A stretch of DNA of 64,000 bases from SAR324 cluster bacterium JCVI-SC AAA005 (lineage in GTDB: Bacteria; SAR324; NAC60-12). The DNA lies in NCBI GenBank assembly GCA_000224765.2, contig AGAU01000240.1, forward strand, positions 23,036-87,035, written 5' to 3'. This document shows positions 37,402 to 46,308 of the stretch, piece after piece. The notes under the pieces were generated by a model. The model was not told the DNA's origin, made no database searches, and worked only from the letters and a program-made list of their open reading frames with translations. Every line of letters begins with the position of its first letter. The stretch's first letter is position 1. The translations under genes were made by a program, and so were the position numbers.

Positions 37402-38175
37402 TTAACTGAACTTCAACTTTCCCCTTGCGAAGGACCGTCGCAGGTGCGAATCAGCAGCGTGTGGGGCCCCAAGTCCGTGTTCCATGCGTAGCAACTCTCG
37501 TTGTCTTGGAGAGAGCAAATTATAAAACTCGGCAGGGAATTCATCGTGAGGATCGACCTGGAAAATCAGACTAGATTTTCGATAGTGTCCAAATAGGGCA
37601 TGTCGGTTGGTCTCTGTTTGATTGTTTCCGCCAGCATGCCAGCATTGACCATTGAAAATCAACACACTGCCAGCTCTCGCGGTAACCTGAAAAACATGCT
37701 GAACTGCAAATCCTTCTGGTGGGCCTGCCATCCCACTCTTGTGACTGCCCGGGATAATCTGTGTTGAACCATTTCTCGGAGTGAAGTCATCCAGCATCCA
37801 GACTGTGTTGCACATCACTGGTGATACGGGATTCAGCAACTCTGCGCCAATATCGATGTGGAAACCTTGCTCACCATCATCAGGACGAGCGATTCGGGCA
37901 TTCAAGCTCCCAAGGATCAGGCTCTTTCCTAGGATGGATTCCAGGATCGGTAGCGTTTTGGGGTGATCCATTAGAAAGAAGAAAGCAGGATCTTGGGCTG
38001 GCAAGTTGGTGACGTGTCCGGCTGTCCCCATGAAGTTCTGTTCATGGCCCGTGCGCTCATAACAAAGAATCAGGCACTCTTTCAGGTGAGATACCTCTTC
38101 AGGATTCAACACCTCCTCCAACAGCGTGAACCCGTAGACTTCTATCTCCAGTAGCGCTTGCGCTAGTGATTCCAA
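37402..38175 (-). CDS. Phytanoyl-CoA dioxygenase family protein (third PhyH)
   Basis: A 257-residue PhyH-type oxygenase. Iron ligands are HxD in GFHIDIGAEL and the distal His in GQCWHAGGNNQTETNRHAL, which also holds the 2-oxoglutarate Arg. GSTQIIPGSHKSGM is the PhyH core. Start is TTG 38175, with GAGAG upstream, seven bases after the slyX stop, so it is probably the last gene of a leftward unit with slyX and the lipoprotein. Its low similarity by eye to the other two PhyH proteins suggests a different substrate. Confidence 0.85.
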   Translation of the reverse strand: MESLAQALLEIEVYGFTLLEEVLNPEEVSHLKECLILCYERTGHEQNFMGTAGHVTNLPAQDPAFFFLMDHPKTLPILESILGKSLILGSLNARIARPDDGEQGFHIDIGAELLNPVSPVMCNTVWMLDDFTPRNGSTQIIPGSHKSGMAGPPEGFAVQHVFQVTARAGSVLIFNGQCWHAGGNNQTETNRHALFGHYRKSSLIFQVDPHDEFPAEFYNLLSPRQRELLRMEHGLGAPHAADSHLRRSFARGKLKFS

Positions 38176-38182
38176 TTTTCTC

Positions 38183-38353
38183 TCAGTTCAATGTGGCTGA
38201 TTTAGTTTCACCACTAGTGATTTTGTTCGCTTCCATCAGCACTGCTACGAGCCGTTCCAGCCTCTCGATTCGATATTCCAGCTTTCCGATTTTTGAATTT
38301 TGGAAATCCAGTAAGTTTTCCAATTCCAGAATACGGCCTTCGGTGACTTCCAT
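38183..38353 (-). CDS. slyX: SlyX-like small coiled-coil protein
   Basis: A 56-residue protein with the SlyX pattern: EGRILELENLLDFQNSKIG, then a heptad KLEYRIERLERLV and a short polar tail. ATG 38353 has AAAGGA at good spacing, far better than the frame's upstream starts. It is cytoplasmic and of unknown function. It is linked with the lipoprotein gene upstream and PhyH downstream. Confidence 0.7.
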   Translation of the reverse strand: MEVTEGRILELENLLDFQNSKIGKLEYRIERLERLVAVLMEANKITSGETKSATLN

Positions 38354-38487
38354 GTCATTTCCTTTTAATAGCAAATGATGCGGGAACCAAGTCATTGTTC
38401 CCATAGAGTGATCTGCATTAACTGTTTGACCCGACTGCACTGGTTGTTCCAGATCTCCTCTAGTTCTCGTCTTCTGTAAAAAAACAT

Positions 38488-38766
38488 TTAACCAAATTTT
38501 GTCCGCCGAGATCCAACTCCGGTCTCGTTGTCCCAAAAAGGTTTACTTCCAGGTGTCACACACTGGCAACAGGTGTGGTCTAAACGTGCGAGGTCGTCAA
38601 AATAAAGCCGATATTCATACTGCCACTCCACCTCACATTCATTGATGAAGTTATGGACTCTAGGCTCTGGAGCACTGCAGGCCATTAGTCCCAGGACCAG
38701 CCAAAATAGAAACATGATGCATTTCAACGGGCTTCCTCCTTGTCGAGTGATCAATTGATTCATCAC
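38488..38766 (-). CDS. Small lipoprotein
   Basis: A 92-residue protein with a leader MFLFWLVLGLMAC forming a lipobox (LMAC-SAP). The mature part is short and polar, with a CCQC cluster (LDHTCCQCVTPGS) and several aromatic residues. The first methionine pair is at 38766; a later Met (CIMFLF) is a weaker start. Cysteines near the end may bind metal or form disulfides. No family recognised. It is the first gene of a leftward group. Confidence 0.5.
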   Translation of the reverse strand: MMNQLITRQGGSPLKCIMFLFWLVLGLMACSAPEPRVHNFINECEVEWQYEYRLYFDDLARLDHTCCQCVTPGSKPFWDNETGVGSRRTKFG

Positions 38767-39011
38767 TCAAGAGGTGCGGAATTTAAACCAAATCGAATTA
38801 AGACCGCTATTGTACCCCTCGGCCACCCTGAGGGCGCCAACAAAACAGCATAAAAAATTCTATTTTTACAATCCAGAGGTTGGCAGAACAACCAAGATAA
38901 ATCTTTCTCCCTGAGGAAGAATGTGGGTGAAAGCTAGATGAGGGGGATCTTGGGGACTGCCAGTCTTGGTTCAAGGTAGCAACTAGCCCTGTCGCTCCTT
39001 GTGGACATAGA

Positions 39012-39406
39012 CTAAGCCTTGTAGACGAGGCTACCCGTTTTGCTGCCCATCAGCAGTCGTCCCAATGTCTTGTGGCCATGCGGAACAATTATCATTAGCC
39101 CAGCGCTGAATCGCTTGGCAAGCTGAAGGACTTGCGGGTAGGATGTCCCAAAATCTGTGTGAATCTGATGGAGAGACTTCAGTTCAGTTTGAGCCACCAG
39201 TTCTTCCAGACTCATACGCCCCGTGTTCCAACTATTGTTCGCGTCTTTCTAGAAGGCATCTACCATCAGCTGTGCTCCAGCGTTATGGGGGTGAATGGAT
39301 TGTCACTGACAAGGAAGAAGCCAAGTTCTTTAATCTTGGAAGGAGGCTCATAGCAGGCCCCTACAATGGTATCCACTACCAGCAGAAGGAGAGATCTATC
39401 AGGCGA
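39012..39406 (-). pseudogene. Universal stress protein (UspA-fold) remnant
   Basis: Reverse-strand pieces fit a UspA domain: SPDRSLLLVVDTIVGA as the first strand, then after a shift AGAQLMVDAF, a TAG, KDANNSWNTGRMSLEELV, VLQLAKRFSAGLMIIVPHG and KTLGRLLMGSKTGSLVYKA, the family's closing GRLLLGS-type nucleotide-binding element. A frameshift and a stop disable it. The 245 bp between it and the lipoprotein gene hold nothing recognised. Confidence 0.6.
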
Positions 39407-39412
39407 GATCAA

Positions 39413-39769
39413 CTAGCGACAACTGCGACGCATTACATCGAAACGAGCCATCATACGTAGGGTGTTTTCAGCAGAATTAGGTTGATTCGGGCGTTTGGGC
39501 GCGTAAACCCGCTGCCGCTGATTGGGGGTGATTGGTAAGCCTGTGCGATAGCGGTCTCGGCTATGGCTGTTGAGAAATTGATCGTGCTGGCCACTGGGCA
39601 TGGTCAACATTGCTTTCTTCATCTTTTCAATTTGGGCTTCGACACGTGCAAGGCACTCCTTGCGGTCATAGTGTTTGAGATAGATTCCATCTGTAGGGAA
39701 TTGCTGGGCTAGGCTGGGCAATGTGCTCAGCCACAGCATCAAGCTGAAGCAAATTATTCGTTTCTGCAT
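39413..39769 (-). CDS. Exported basic hypothetical protein
   Basis: A 118-residue protein with signal peptide (MQKRIICFSLMLWLSTLPSLA, cleavage before QQFP). The mature part has a helix ECLARVEAQIEKMKKAML, then an Arg/Pro/Gln-rich stretch (GLPITPNQRQRVYAPKRP) and a basic end. GGAAAAA precedes the ATG. No family known. Confidence 0.5.
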   Translation of the reverse strand: MQKRIICFSLMLWLSTLPSLAQQFPTDGIYLKHYDRKECLARVEAQIEKMKKAMLTMPSGQHDQFLNSHSRDRYRTGLPITPNQRQRVYAPKRPNQPNSAENTLRMMARFDVMRRSCR

Positions 39770-39927
39770 TTTTTCCTAAAGTTTTTGGAATCGCTGCCGA
39801 TATTCACATTGCGTTTATTGCTTCCAGCTGAAGCAAGTTCAACACCTTTCGCTGGAGCTAACAGAGCACCCAACTTGTCGGCTTGTCAATCACAGTTGAT
39901 CATGTTCAGATTTTACAGGAGTTTTTA

Positions 39928-40158
39928 ATGAGCGAAACCACCGAAGTCCTGAGCTTGGAACAGTTCCAAACGCTTGTCGGCTTTGAAAACAGTGAGCGCT
40001 TCGAATTGCAGGTCTCCCAGGCAATTCTGGACTTAGCTAACTCACTGGAAACCAATTTCCTGGACAAGGAAACAAAGATCGACTACGCAACCCATGTCTT
40101 TGCACACATGCTGGATGACTTGGCGGAGCTACTGGAGCGGGGCAACCTAATCAACTAG
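39928..40158 (+). CDS. Small acidic hypothetical protein
   Basis: A 76-residue acidic, helical protein. ATG 39928 has ACAGGAG six bases upstream, which decides this start over TTG 39883. Sequence features are SLEQFQTLVGFENSERF and HVFAHMLDDLAELLERG. It ends three bases before the next gene, so the two are probably co-translated. No family recognised. Confidence 0.55.
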   Translation: MSETTEVLSLEQFQTLVGFENSERFELQVSQAILDLANSLETNFLDKETKIDYATHVFAHMLDDLAELLERGNLIN

Positions 40159-40161
40159 TCC

Positions 40162-41568
40162 ATGCCTGCTGCCCAAGCACTTCCTTCCCAACGTTGGTTT
40201 GATCAGTATTGCCGGAATCTGCGACTACAGTTTGCTGGTCGCAGTTGTGCGGGAGCAGCTTGCCTACTGCTTGCCTCTCTATTACTCCAAAGTCCCATAC
40301 TTCCCTTTTTAAACTTTCTTATCGGATCCTTCGCAATCCTTGCCGTTTGCCTCATTGGCACTTGGTTATTGCATCGACCAGAATATTGTCTGCAAAAGCT
40401 CTATCGGCTAGATCCTGCCTTTGCAGAAGCGCTGCAAAGTAGTTTACAATTTAGAGAGAACCCACCAGTTTCACTAACTACCAATATTTTTCTAGAACGC
40501 TTCGAAAAGCAGTTGCTTGAGTGCCTAGAAGCAGAGGAGGCGCAAAAACTACTGCCACCCTGGCGTACGCTTGCAGGTGTGGCGTTATCACTACAAATTA
40601 TTGTTTGGGTTGGTGGCTGGTGGCTACCGCAGTATTTGATTAACCAAGGTCCAACTGTGGCGGAAGCATTACAAATTCCTCACTCCTACCGCATTCTCTA
40701 TCCTGCTTATCTTAACCGTGATTCCAAAGTCTTTTCCATGCTCCCTAACGAACTGCAAATTCCTGCTGGAAGCCGACTAGAAATCTTTCTGGAGCAAGGA
40801 TTACCGGACGGCGATCAAAGTGCCTATCGACCGATTCAAGGGGAATCTCAACCTTTACAGTGGGTACCTCAACAACGGCGATGGCGCTCTGCCCTGACAC
40901 CACTAGAAACAGGAACACTTTTTCTCGAGTGGCGTCAGCAGAGTATAGCAGTGGAGGTAATTCCGGATCTGAGTCCTAAAGTGATAGTCCTCTGGCCTCC
41001 TGATAAATACATTTTTGATTTGTCTCAACTGCAAGTGAAGTTAGAAGCCAAGGACGACTATGGACTACACCAGATTCTGTTGAGATATCGCAACGAATCC
41101 ACAGAAACTCTCGAGCGCGAAATCATTCAGTCTTTTGAAGGAGACTTCAAGATCTACCAGGAAAGCTATCTCTGGGAAATCTCGGCAACACCCTTACGAG
41201 CCGGAGATAACGTAACGGCTTGGATTGAGGTCAGTGATAGCGATACTTTCCAGGGCCCGAACGTGACTCTGTCAGAGAAATTCCGTTTTGAAGTTCGCAG
41301 TCAGCGTGAGTTCCATGAGTATATCCTCCGTCTCTTCCGTAAAGTTGATCGGGAACTTCGTGACTTGTTATCCGTTTTGGACCGTCAATTGGTCGTGGAG
41401 ACTACGGACCAAGAAAATTTGATTGAGGAACTGCTCAATTTTCTTCAAGAAGAAGCTAACTACGATCAGTTACTTTCTGATGGCTTGCAGGGATTTATTG
41501 GAGAGTTGCGCTTCCAATTGCGGTACTATCAACGAAAACGGGAAGAATTGGCAGTCCCTCCTAGTTGA
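40162..41568 (+). CDS. DUF4175-like inner-membrane protein
   Basis: A 468-residue protein with two hydrophobic segments near residues 28-75, a third at about 140-155 and a large exported part. The motif DLSQLQVKLEAKDDYGLHQILLRY (split here: QLQVKLEAKDDYGL, HQILLRY) is typical of DUF4175/coiled-coil membrane proteins with a beta-sandwich, as is the later FEVRSQREFHEYIL. The C-terminus is a coiled coil (VDRELRDLLSVLDRQL). It follows the small acidic gene by three bases and is convergent with the gene at 41586. Role unknown. Confidence 0.6.
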   Translation: MPAAQALPSQRWFDQYCRNLRLQFAGRSCAGAACLLLASLLLQSPILPFLNFLIGSFAILAVCLIGTWLLHRPEYCLQKLYRLDPAFAEALQSSLQFRENPPVSLTTNIFLERFEKQLLECLEAEEAQKLLPPWRTLAGVALSLQIIVWVGGWWLPQYLINQGPTVAEALQIPHSYRILYPAYLNRDSKVFSMLPNELQIPAGSRLEIFLEQGLPDGDQSAYRPIQGESQPLQWVPQQRRWRSALTPLETGTLFLEWRQQSIAVEVIPDLSPKVIVLWPPDKYIFDLSQLQVKLEAKDDYGLHQILLRYRNESTETLEREIIQSFEGDFKIYQESYLWEISATPLRAGDNVTAWIEVSDSDTFQGPNVTLSEKFRFEVRSQREFHEYILRLFRKVDRELRDLLSVLDRQLVVETTDQENLIEELLNFLQEEANYDQLLSDGLQGFIGELRFQLRYYQRKREELAVPPS

Positions 41569-41585
41569 TATCAGGATAATTTACG

Positions 41586-42365
41586 TTAGAACTGCCTGCA
41601 AAATGCTTGGTGTTCAGGCAGTCTGTTTGCACAGATCTGGCTCACGCAGAATTGAGCGCGTTCGCTAGTGCGGGTTTGAAGAAAAGCACTATCGGTGCGT
41701 CGTAGTTGTAGTACACATCTGAGTAGAGAAGCTTCATCTTTGGGTACATTGCCAGATGGATCCTCACAGGCGCTGCGACTATAGCTCATATTGCGTCCGG
41801 CGGGTGTGGAGCGGGCATATAGTTCTAGCTCGCGAAGCATTTGCTGCAGATGAGACTTATAGGTCATCGAAGCCCTGCCTGTCCCGCATAAAACATCCTG
41901 CGAAGCAGTTGATTTACTGTCATTCTCCTGCAGAAGTGGAATCACGATTAGCATTCCTGAGAGAATCAGTAGCAATGCTGCAATCACCGCAATCCAGCCC
42001 AAAGGCCGTTTCATTGGAGGAGGAGGCCCTCCCTCCTCAAAGGATACCTCAAAAAGCTGTACCTGCCCTTCGATGGATTCCTTGTTGAGACCGGGTGTCG
42101 GAGCAAAGCGTAACTCCATCCCAACCAACCTGATTTCAGCAACCTTTGGACGTTTAAGCACCTTTGCTTTGGGCGAAAGCCTGGCTACATCCTTGGCGTA
42201 GCGTTCGATAATCTTTCGTAGCTCCAAGGAATCTTCCCAATTGTTGCGCCCTAGTCCTGGGGTGAGCACTTTCTCCAAATCATCCCGGGCAAACATCCGC
42301 GCTTTGCGCTCACCATCAGGGGCATTGTCGCATACACCGATGGGACGCCACTGCGAAAAACGCAT
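41586..42365 (-). CDS. Single-pass membrane hypothetical protein
   Basis: About 259 residues with a cytoplasmic N-terminus, a transmembrane segment (LGWIAVIAALLLILSGMLI) preceded by a proline-rich GGPPPPMKRP, and a periplasmic tail with six cysteines (DVLCGTGRAS, RSACEDPSG, LLRCVLQL, FCVSQICANR). ATG 42365 was chosen; the frame also opens at TTG 42395, which overlaps coaBC by ten bases. It is co-directional with and downstream of coaBC. No family recognised. Confidence 0.5.
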   Translation of the reverse strand: MRFSQWRPIGVCDNAPDGERKARMFARDDLEKVLTPGLGRNNWEDSLELRKIIERYAKDVARLSPKAKVLKRPKVAEIRLVGMELRFAPTPGLNKESIEGQVQLFEVSFEEGGPPPPMKRPLGWIAVIAALLLILSGMLIVIPLLQENDSKSTASQDVLCGTGRASMTYKSHLQQMLRELELYARSTPAGRNMSYSRSACEDPSGNVPKDEASLLRCVLQLRRTDSAFLQTRTSERAQFCVSQICANRLPEHQAFCRQF

Positions 42366-42385
42366 GGTGGAGAGGTGATTGACAT

Positions 42386-43630
42386 TCACACCCAACTCGC
42401 GACACGATCGAGCACTGCCTTGGCGATAGCTGGTTTGCTGATCATCTGTTCTTCCGACTTATCTTCTTCCACCAACCACGCTACCTGATCTCCATATTCG
42501 ATAAACTCCTCTCCACGGTTGGCCACAACCAATTGGTATTCCTTTGCACGCTGCCGGGCGATCATCATCAATTCTTCATGGGTGCGATTTTCCTCGTACT
42601 TGAATGCTACCATTTTGAGCTTAGGGTAAGCAGCTCGTACCTCACGAATCACTTTGGGAGTTTGTTCAAAGGAGAGTGTGAGTTGATGGCCACTGGGCAA
42701 TTTGCCTGGATACACATGAGTAGGCTGATAATCTGCGACAGCTGCGCTGAAAATGGCTGTGTCAATCCATCCATCAACCAACCCTGAGAGCACTTTTTCA
42801 CGGTAGCTACTAAAGTCCACTACACGTTGATGAGGCAAATAGCTTGGTGTTGTCATGCTTCCTTGTCCGAGGATCAATTGAATTGTAGCCTGTTCAAACC
42901 AAGCCTGTTTGGCAATTTCGATGGATAATGCACCAGTAAAGCGATTGGTGAATAGGCGGACATGATCTATCCAGACTGGGGTTGGTCCTCCGGTGATCAT
43001 CAGTTGGTGGCCTTTGAGAGTTCCTGCACTAAGCGAGCGAATCAGATGTCCCACTAAAAACTCGTTTTCCGGCAAATTGTTTTTACCATTTTCCTGACGA
43101 GGTGGGACTACTGTCACTCCATAATCATTTAACCGACTCAAGGATTCCTGCAGAATCTGGTTGTGCATTGAACCGTGCATGGTGGGAACAACAAGGATTG
43201 GAGTCTTTGCACGCTCAGCACGACCTAGGGCAGATGCAAGCAACGCTGTGGGCAGGTCATCTGCAATGCCCCAGGCAAACTTATTTAGTAAGTTGTAGGT
43301 GGCCGGAGCAACGAGATAAGCGGAAAAGGGAGAGTTGTCACTCAAATGCGCTGCGTTCGGACTTGATTCCGTTAACACGGGGTTGAGGGATGTCCATTCG
43401 AGAGCTTCCCGAGCAACGTAGCGCAAGGCGTCTGCCGTTGCAAAGACCTGAACTTCTGCACCTTCACGACGCAGATCGCGTACTAAATCGGGGCTGCGGT
43501 AGGACGCGATACTTCCGGAAATAATCAGTGCAATTCGCTTATTTGAAAGTCGACTGCTACGCTGAGAAACCTCTCGATCCTTAAGATCACTACTTGGCGG
43601 GGGCGCAAAGTCCCAGAGTGGTTCGTTCAT
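42386..43630 (-). CDS. coaBC: Bifunctional phosphopantothenoylcysteine decarboxylase/synthetase (divergent)
   Basis: CoaBC makes 4'-phosphopantetheine in coenzyme A synthesis. The flavoprotein CoaC half has IALIISGSIASYRSPDLVRDLR, SAYLVAPATYNLLNKFAWGIADD and VVPTMHGSMHN (commonly PAMNxxM). The CoaB half has LMITGGPTPVWIDHVRLFTN (commonly TAGPT), FSAAVADY and MVAFKYEEN. Motifs are recognisable but unusual in several places (PTMH, ITGGPT, TNRFTG for SNxSSG), so this may be a divergent lineage form. ATG 43630 was preferred to TTG 43657; neither has a strong ribosome-binding site. The last codons overlap the frame of the downstream membrane gene. Confidence 0.8.
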   Translation of the reverse strand: MNEPLWDFAPPPSSDLKDREVSQRSSRLSNKRIALIISGSIASYRSPDLVRDLRREGAEVQVFATADALRYVAREALEWTSLNPVLTESSPNAAHLSDNSPFSAYLVAPATYNLLNKFAWGIADDLPTALLASALGRAERAKTPILVVPTMHGSMHNQILQESLSRLNDYGVTVVPPRQENGKNNLPENEFLVGHLIRSLSAGTLKGHQLMITGGPTPVWIDHVRLFTNRFTGALSIEIAKQAWFEQATIQLILGQGSMTTPSYLPHQRVVDFSSYREKVLSGLVDGWIDTAIFSAAVADYQPTHVYPGKLPSGHQLTLSFEQTPKVIREVRAAYPKLKMVAFKYEENRTHEELMMIARQRAKEYQLVVANRGEEFIEYGDQVAWLVEEDKSEEQMISKPAIAKAVLDRVASWV

Positions 43631-43839
43631 CGAATCAACAGTGGGGTACCAGCCCAAAGGGGGTGTATAAAAAAAATAACCTGCAATTTATGCAAGATTA
43701 TTGCGAAAACTGTTTTCACTAGCTGAAATCCAAAGAAAATAATCTATTGAATCATATGCTTGCAATTTTAAATCATTGCCTTAGGTTGTAGATTCAAAAA
43801 ATTTGAACTTCCTCTCCAAACTCTCGAGAGACAATACAC

Positions 43840-44169
43840 ATGAACAAGTCACAGATGATCGACACACTTACTGAGAAGACCGATTGTCCAATAAAGACGG
43901 CTGACAAGGTCGTACGCATCTTTTTTGACAGCATCAAAGAGGCTTTGTCCGAGGGTGACAAGGTTGAAATTCGAGGATTTGGTTCATTCACGGTCAAGCA
44001 CTACGAAGCGTACCTAGGCCGCAACCCTCGAACGGGAGAATCTGTCCGTGTTCCCCCAAAGAAGCTCCCTGTCTTTCGGACTGGCAAGGATTTGCGCCAT
44101 CGAGTGGATCAGAGCCGCGAGCAGGGGGTAAAACTATTAGAGAGTAGAGGCAAGCCTCAGAACGATTGA
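43840..44169 (+). CDS. HU/IHF-family DNA-binding protein (IHF-beta-like)
   Basis: A 109-residue nucleoid protein of the HU/IHF family. It starts with MNKSQMIDTLTEKTD and has the conserved GFGSFTVKHYEAYLGRNPRTGE, including the RNP arm and the Pro that intercalates into DNA, then KKLPVFRTGKDLRHRVD. A C-terminal basic extension of about 15 residues is longer than usual. It is convergent with fliM. A second family member lies at 50203. Confidence 0.9.
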   Translation: MNKSQMIDTLTEKTDCPIKTADKVVRIFFDSIKEALSEGDKVEIRGFGSFTVKHYEAYLGRNPRTGESVRVPPKKLPVFRTGKDLRHRVDQSREQGVKLLESRGKPQND

Positions 44170-44206
44170 TCTACTTCAAAAATTTAGATTCCCTTCCTGG
44201 ACCAAA

Positions 44207-45229
44207 CTAATTCACAGGACCTTCTTCGGAAGGTAAATCGAACAGATCCTGATAACCAGGTTTTGGTTCAATGAACTCTTGAATCCGGATTGCCCGGCGT
44301 CCTCGATACGCTCCCTGGAATCCCCGAAATTTCAAGACGTTCTGTACGTAGCCCTCAAGGGCATCGTCCTTGGACTGTTCCAACTGCAGATGATCACCAA
44401 CGCGTAGGTTCAAGAAGCGTCGCAGTGAAACCTGCGCATTCCCCAGAGGCACCCGAACTTCCACTTTAGATCCTCGCAAGTGGGCCTCCAAACGAGCGTA
44501 ATTGACCGGACTTGGTTCAGTATCAGCATTGACCGCGCCACCGTCCAACCTACTCCGGATTGGATCAAGCACGTTGTATGGCAGGCAAATGGTCATTGTC
44601 ATCGGCAGGCGATGTAACTCCACGTCAAAAGCGGTGTAAACAACGATTTCTTCATCACTGGCAGCTTGGGCCAAGCGAGCATTATTTTCTGTACGATCAA
44701 AACGCATTTTCAGAGGGACAATGGTTTGCCAGGCGTTGCGCAGATCAATCAGGGCACTGTGAACAATCTTGGCCACAACCTGAGATTCGATACGGGTAAA
44801 TTCTCGTTCTACATCACGTACCTGAAGGCGTCCATCTCCTCCAAACATTAAGTCAATGAAACAATGGATCAGTCGCTGCTCCATTCCGAGTAAAGCTGTT
44901 CCACGTAGTGGTGGTAAATGAAACATGCTCAATGACGTGGGGTAGCTAATACCTTCGATATAGTCTTTGTAGTTCACTAATTCCGTGGTGCGCCGCACGA
45001 TCCGAAAGCTTCGTCGCAGGTGATTAGAGAGGGTTTGCTGCAGAGAACGGGCAAAGCGATCGTGAACGTTATCCAATCCAGGGAGATGACCGCGTATTAT
45101 GCGGTTTTTACGAGCCAAGTCGAAAGGGACAATGTCGTCGGCAACTTGCATTTCTTTATTACTGCCGACAGGGACTCCCTTGAGCAATGCTTGAATATCT
45201 TCACTACTAAGCCTGAGTTTTTTTTCCAT
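44207..45229 (-). CDS. fliM: Flagellar motor switch protein FliM
   Basis: FliM forms the rotor C-ring and binds phospho-CheY to switch rotation. The 340-residue frame has the N-terminal LSSEDIQALLKG (CheY-binding helix), PFDLARKNRIIRGHLPGLDNV, the middle domain with LMFGGDGR and REFTRIESQVVAKIV, and a C-terminal SpoA domain (VEVRVPLGNAQVSLRRFLNL, VGDHLQLEQSKDD). Other flagellar genes are not in the window. Its start lies only 11 bp from the divergent Nudix start, so each promoter must sit inside the other gene unless the starts differ. Confidence 0.93.
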   Translation of the reverse strand: MEKKLRLSSEDIQALLKGVPVGSNKEMQVADDIVPFDLARKNRIIRGHLPGLDNVHDRFARSLQQTLSNHLRRSFRIVRRTTELVNYKDYIEGISYPTSLSMFHLPPLRGTALLGMEQRLIHCFIDLMFGGDGRLQVRDVEREFTRIESQVVAKIVHSALIDLRNAWQTIVPLKMRFDRTENNARLAQAASDEEIVVYTAFDVELHRLPMTMTICLPYNVLDPIRSRLDGGAVNADTEPSPVNYARLEAHLRGSKVEVRVPLGNAQVSLRRFLNLRVGDHLQLEQSKDDALEGYVQNVLKFRGFQGAYRGRRAIRIQEFIEPKPGYQDLFDLPSEEGPVN

Positions 45230-45240
45230 TTGGTGTGATA

Positions 45241-45705
45241 ATGCGTTTAGGAGTATTGGTTTACATAGAAAAAGATGAGCAGATTTTGATGATTCACCGT
45301 CAGAAACGAGATGAACATCAAGGTTTTTGGCTGGCTCCCGGTGGCAAAATAGAAGCTAATGAACCGCCACATGATGCTGCTCGTCGCGAAGTGATTGAAG
45401 AAACTGGGCTAGAGCTAACCAATCTGCACCTTCAAGGATTGTTGAGTTTCCCGGACCTTGGAGATTCTCCCTTTGGCGATGAGTGGCACGTTTTTATCTT
45501 TTATTCGAACAGTTTTCAGGGTGCCTTGCGAGAAGATTGTCCGGAAGGTACCCTTGCCTGGATTTTTAAGAAAGAACTGATTTCCCTGCCGATGTGGGAG
45601 GGAGACCGACTGTTCACCCCGATGGTATTTCAGGTGCAACCCTTTGGTGGACGATTGCTCTACCGAGGTAATGTTCTTCATGAATCACAATTTTGGAATC
45701 TTTGA
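45241..45705 (+). CDS. Nudix hydrolase (MutT-like)
   Basis: A 154-residue Nudix pyrophosphohydrolase. The Nudix box begins at GGKIEANEPPHDAAR and continues REVIEETGLEL, giving the full Gx5Ex7REUxEExGU pattern. An N-terminal MRLGVLVYIEKDEQIL and HQGFWLAPGG resemble MutT/YtkD-type 8-oxo-dGTPases, but the substrate is not certain. Start ATG 45241; GTG 45235 also fits. It is divergent from fliM, with no room for a promoter between the starts. Confidence 0.85.
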   Translation: MRLGVLVYIEKDEQILMIHRQKRDEHQGFWLAPGGKIEANEPPHDAARREVIEETGLELTNLHLQGLLSFPDLGDSPFGDEWHVFIFYSNSFQGALREDCPEGTLAWIFKKELISLPMWEGDRLFTPMVFQVQPFGGRLLYRGNVLHESQFWNL

Positions 45706-45721
45706 AGTGAGTTTCAGTATT

Positions 45722-46099
45722 ATGAAATGGGCAGCATTGACTCTAATTGGACTGACAGCACTTGGGGGATGTCATGTGCGCCTTCAATATCCTTCAGAAA
45801 GCTTTTCTTCAAAGCAACACCGATTAGAAAGAAATTTCTGGTTCTGGGGACTTGTTGGTAATTGGCAAATTGAGGCTGATCATCATTGTGCCCAAGGCAG
45901 ACTTTACGAATCTCACTTCTTTACTTCTCTTGATCAAGGTGTAATCACATTCGTCACTCTGGGAGTTTATAGTCCCCGAACTGTGATTTTGACTTGTTCA
46001 GGTGAACAAGAACCCTTGCCCGAAGTTAGTAGGCCAACGGACCCCTTACCAGAACTTATGTCTCCGGATCCAAGTACCCGGCCTTTTGAGCAACACTGA
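45722..46099 (+). CDS. Bor/Iss-like lipoprotein
   Basis: A 125-residue lipoprotein: leader MKWAALTLIGLTALGGC with lipobox GG-C. The body follows the Bor/Iss pattern: FWFWGLVGNWQIEADHHCAQG, then FFTSLDQGVITFVTLGVYSPRTVILTC, shown here as VITFVTLGVYSPRTV, with its paired cysteines. Bor proteins are outer-membrane lipoproteins linked with serum survival in enterics; in a free-living bacterium the role is unknown. ATG 45722 was chosen over upstream starts because the leader begins there. It follows the Nudix gene by 16 bp. Confidence 0.7.
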   Translation: MKWAALTLIGLTALGGCHVRLQYPSESFSSKQHRLERNFWFWGLVGNWQIEADHHCAQGRLYESHFFTSLDQGVITFVTLGVYSPRTVILTCSGEQEPLPEVSRPTDPLPELMSPDPSTRPFEQH

Positions 46100-46308
46100 T
46101 GCTGAAAGATAAGCACAGTTCATTCATCAACGATGAACACCGCTACAAGGCATGTTCCTAAAAAAGGCTACCAGATCCATCCGCTGTGTTCCAGAGGGCA
46201 TCACAAAGAATCTTTTTTAGCAAGTCAGGCAGTCCAGCATAGGTTTCTATCCTCTTTCTTCCAGCCATAAACGCTAGTTTTTCTAGGCGTAGAGAAGCAT
46301 CATCAAAT

